14,834 nucleotides of DNA from an uncultured Alphaproteobacteria bacterium (GTDB lineage: Bacteria > Pseudomonadota > Alphaproteobacteria > CALKHQ01). The notes under the pieces are model-generated. The model was not told the DNA's origin and made no database searches. It saw only the letters and a list, made by a program, of their open reading frames with translations. Where the stretch lies: assembly GCA_937988735.1 (NCBI GenBank), contig CALKHQ010000342.1, forward strand, positions 1 through 14,834. The letters run 5' to 3'. Shown here in pieces: positions 13,711-14,834 of the stretch. Position 1 is the stretch's first letter, and the number at the start of each line of letters is the position of its first letter. Made by a program: the position numbers and the translations under genes.

Positions 13711-14834
13711 TCGAGCTCGAGCACTGTCTGGATCGCAGCGGCCGGCTGGTCGTGGGATCCGCACCGCAGGGCGCGGACGCGCTGCTCGTCGCCCGCTACC
13801 TCGCCGGCCACCCGGGCCGGCGGCTGATCCACGTCGCCCGCGACGACGCGCGCATGGCGCAGATGGCGGCGAGCGTCGCCTTCTTCGCGCCGGAGGTGCG
13901 CGTCATCGAGTTTCCGGCCTGGGACTGCCTGCCGTACGACCGCACCTCGCCCAACGGCCACGTCGTCGCCCGGCGCATCGACGCGCTGACCACGCTGGCG
14001 GCGGAGCTGGCGGACGAGCGCTCCGATCGGCCGCCGACGCTGATCGCGACCACCGTCAACGCCCTGCTGCAGCGCGTGCCGCCAGTGACGACCTTCGCCA
14101 ACGCGGCGCTGAAGGCGCGGGTGGGCGAGCGTGTGGACCGCGACCAGCTCCTCGCCTTCTTCGAGCGCAACGGCTATGTCCGGGCGACGACGGTGCGCGA
14201 GCCGGGCGAATATGCGGTGCGCGGCGGCATCATCGACGTGTTCCCGACCGGCAGCGACATGCCGTTGCGGCTCGACCTGTTCGGCGACGAGCTGGAGGAG
14301 ATCCGCGCCTTCGATCCCGTCGACCAGCGGACAACGGAGAGCCGCAAGCAGCTTGTCCTGTCTCCGGTCAGCGAGATCACGCTGACGCCCGAGCGCATCC
14401 GCCTGTTCCGCGAGGGCTATCGCGCCCTGTTCGGCGCGGCCGCGGCCAGCGACCCGATCTACGAGGCGGTCAGCGCAGGCCAGCGCTTTGCCGGGATGGA
14501 GCACTGGCTGCCGCTGTTCTATCCGGAGCTCGGCAGCATCCTCGACTACCTCCCGGGCGTCCCGGTCACCTTCGACGACCAGACCCAGGAAGCGCGCGAC
14601 GCGCGGCTCGACACCATCCGCGACTACTTCCAGGCGCGGGCGTCAGGCGGCGCCGGCGCCGACAGCGGCGGCGTCTACCGGCCGGTGCCTCCGGAGCGGC
14701 TGTACCTCACCGCAGAGGACTGGGACGCCTATCTCGGGACCCGCGCGACCGTGCGCTTCACGCCCTTCGAGATCGCGGGGACGAAGGGCACCCGGGACGC
14801 CGGGGCGAAGGCGGGGCTCAACTTCGCCGAGGCG
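13707..14834 (+). CDS. mfd: Transcription-repair coupling factor Mfd, N-terminal part
   Basis: 376 residues are visible and the frame is still open at the window edge; complete Mfd proteins are about 1150 residues. Mfd pushes or releases RNA polymerase stalled at DNA lesions and recruits UvrA. The visible part is the UvrB-homologous N-terminal module, with VIEFPAWDCLPYDRTSPN near residues 68-85, the GEYAVRGGIIDVFPTG block (about 167-182) and LRLDLFGDELEEIRAFDP (about 187-204). The RNA polymerase-interaction and RecG-like translocase domains lie beyond the window. The ATG overlaps the sdhE stop by 4 nt and has no strong ribosome binding site of its own, which fits translational coupling. Confidence 0.95.
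   Translation, partial: MIELEHCLDRSGRLVVGSAPQGADALLVARYLAGHPGRRLIHVARDDARMAQMAASVAFFAPEVRVIEFPAWDCLPYDRTSPNGHVVARRIDALTTLAAELADERSDRPPTLIATTVNALLQRVPPVTTFANAALKARVGERVDRDQLLAFFERNGYVRATTVREPGEYAVRGGIIDVFPTGSDMPLRLDLFGDELEEIRAFDPVDQRTTESRKQLVLSPVSEITLTPERIRLFREGYRALFGAAAASDPIYEAVSAGQRFAGMEHWLPLFYPELGSILDYLPGVPVTFDDQTQEARDARLDTIRDYFQARASGGAGADSGGVYRPVPPERLYLTAEDWDAYLGTRATVRFTPFEIAGTKGTRDAGAKAGLNFAEA

Overview
The window is a high-GC stretch of bacterial chromosome, almost certainly alphaproteobacterial and perhaps Rhodospirillales-like. The block DUF502 gene, recG, sdhE, mfd is an arrangement I associate with Alphaproteobacteria. Coding frames have strongly GC-biased third positions, which leaves several very long but spurious open frames antisense to real genes. 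I see no insertion sequence, prophage, CRISPR array, rRNA or plasmid-type gene, so this looks like ordinary chromosome with some poorly characterised envelope and ATPase genes.

Layout. 1-1540 (minus): a membrane-anchored protein with BON-like repeats and a C-terminal OmpA domain, overlapping by 4 nt the start of a second gene that runs off the left edge. 1665-1740 (minus): tRNA-Asn(GTT) with its own promoter. 1834-2031 (minus): a 65-residue protein of unknown function. 2032-2466: a 435-bp non-coding region holding hairpins and an AT-rich patch with TTAA motifs. 2467-5068 (plus): a DUF983 zinc-ribbon membrane protein, an AAA+ ATPase with an N-terminal MshEN-like domain, and a secreted YbjN-domain protein. 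5077-7041 (minus): a TonB-like protein with one membrane segment, a very long Pro/Glu/Ala-rich spacer and a DUF4384-like C-terminus. 7302-11233 (plus), divergent from it: a PEP carboxylase homologue with substituted catalytic residues, then a DUF502 membrane protein. 11258-13354 (minus): RecG. 13432-14834 (plus), divergent from recG: sdhE, overlapped by the 5' third of mfd.

How the genes fit together. RecG and Mfd are genome-maintenance translocases (fork rescue and transcription-coupled repair). SdhE serves FAD attachment to succinate dehydrogenase and is translationally coupled to mfd by position. The OmpA/BON protein and the Pro-rich protein are both single-pass envelope proteins built to reach through the periplasm. 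The MshEN-AAA+ ATPase, the PEPC homologue with changed active-site residues and the Pro-rich protein are the least expected genes. No single multi-gene system is demonstrated by the window.
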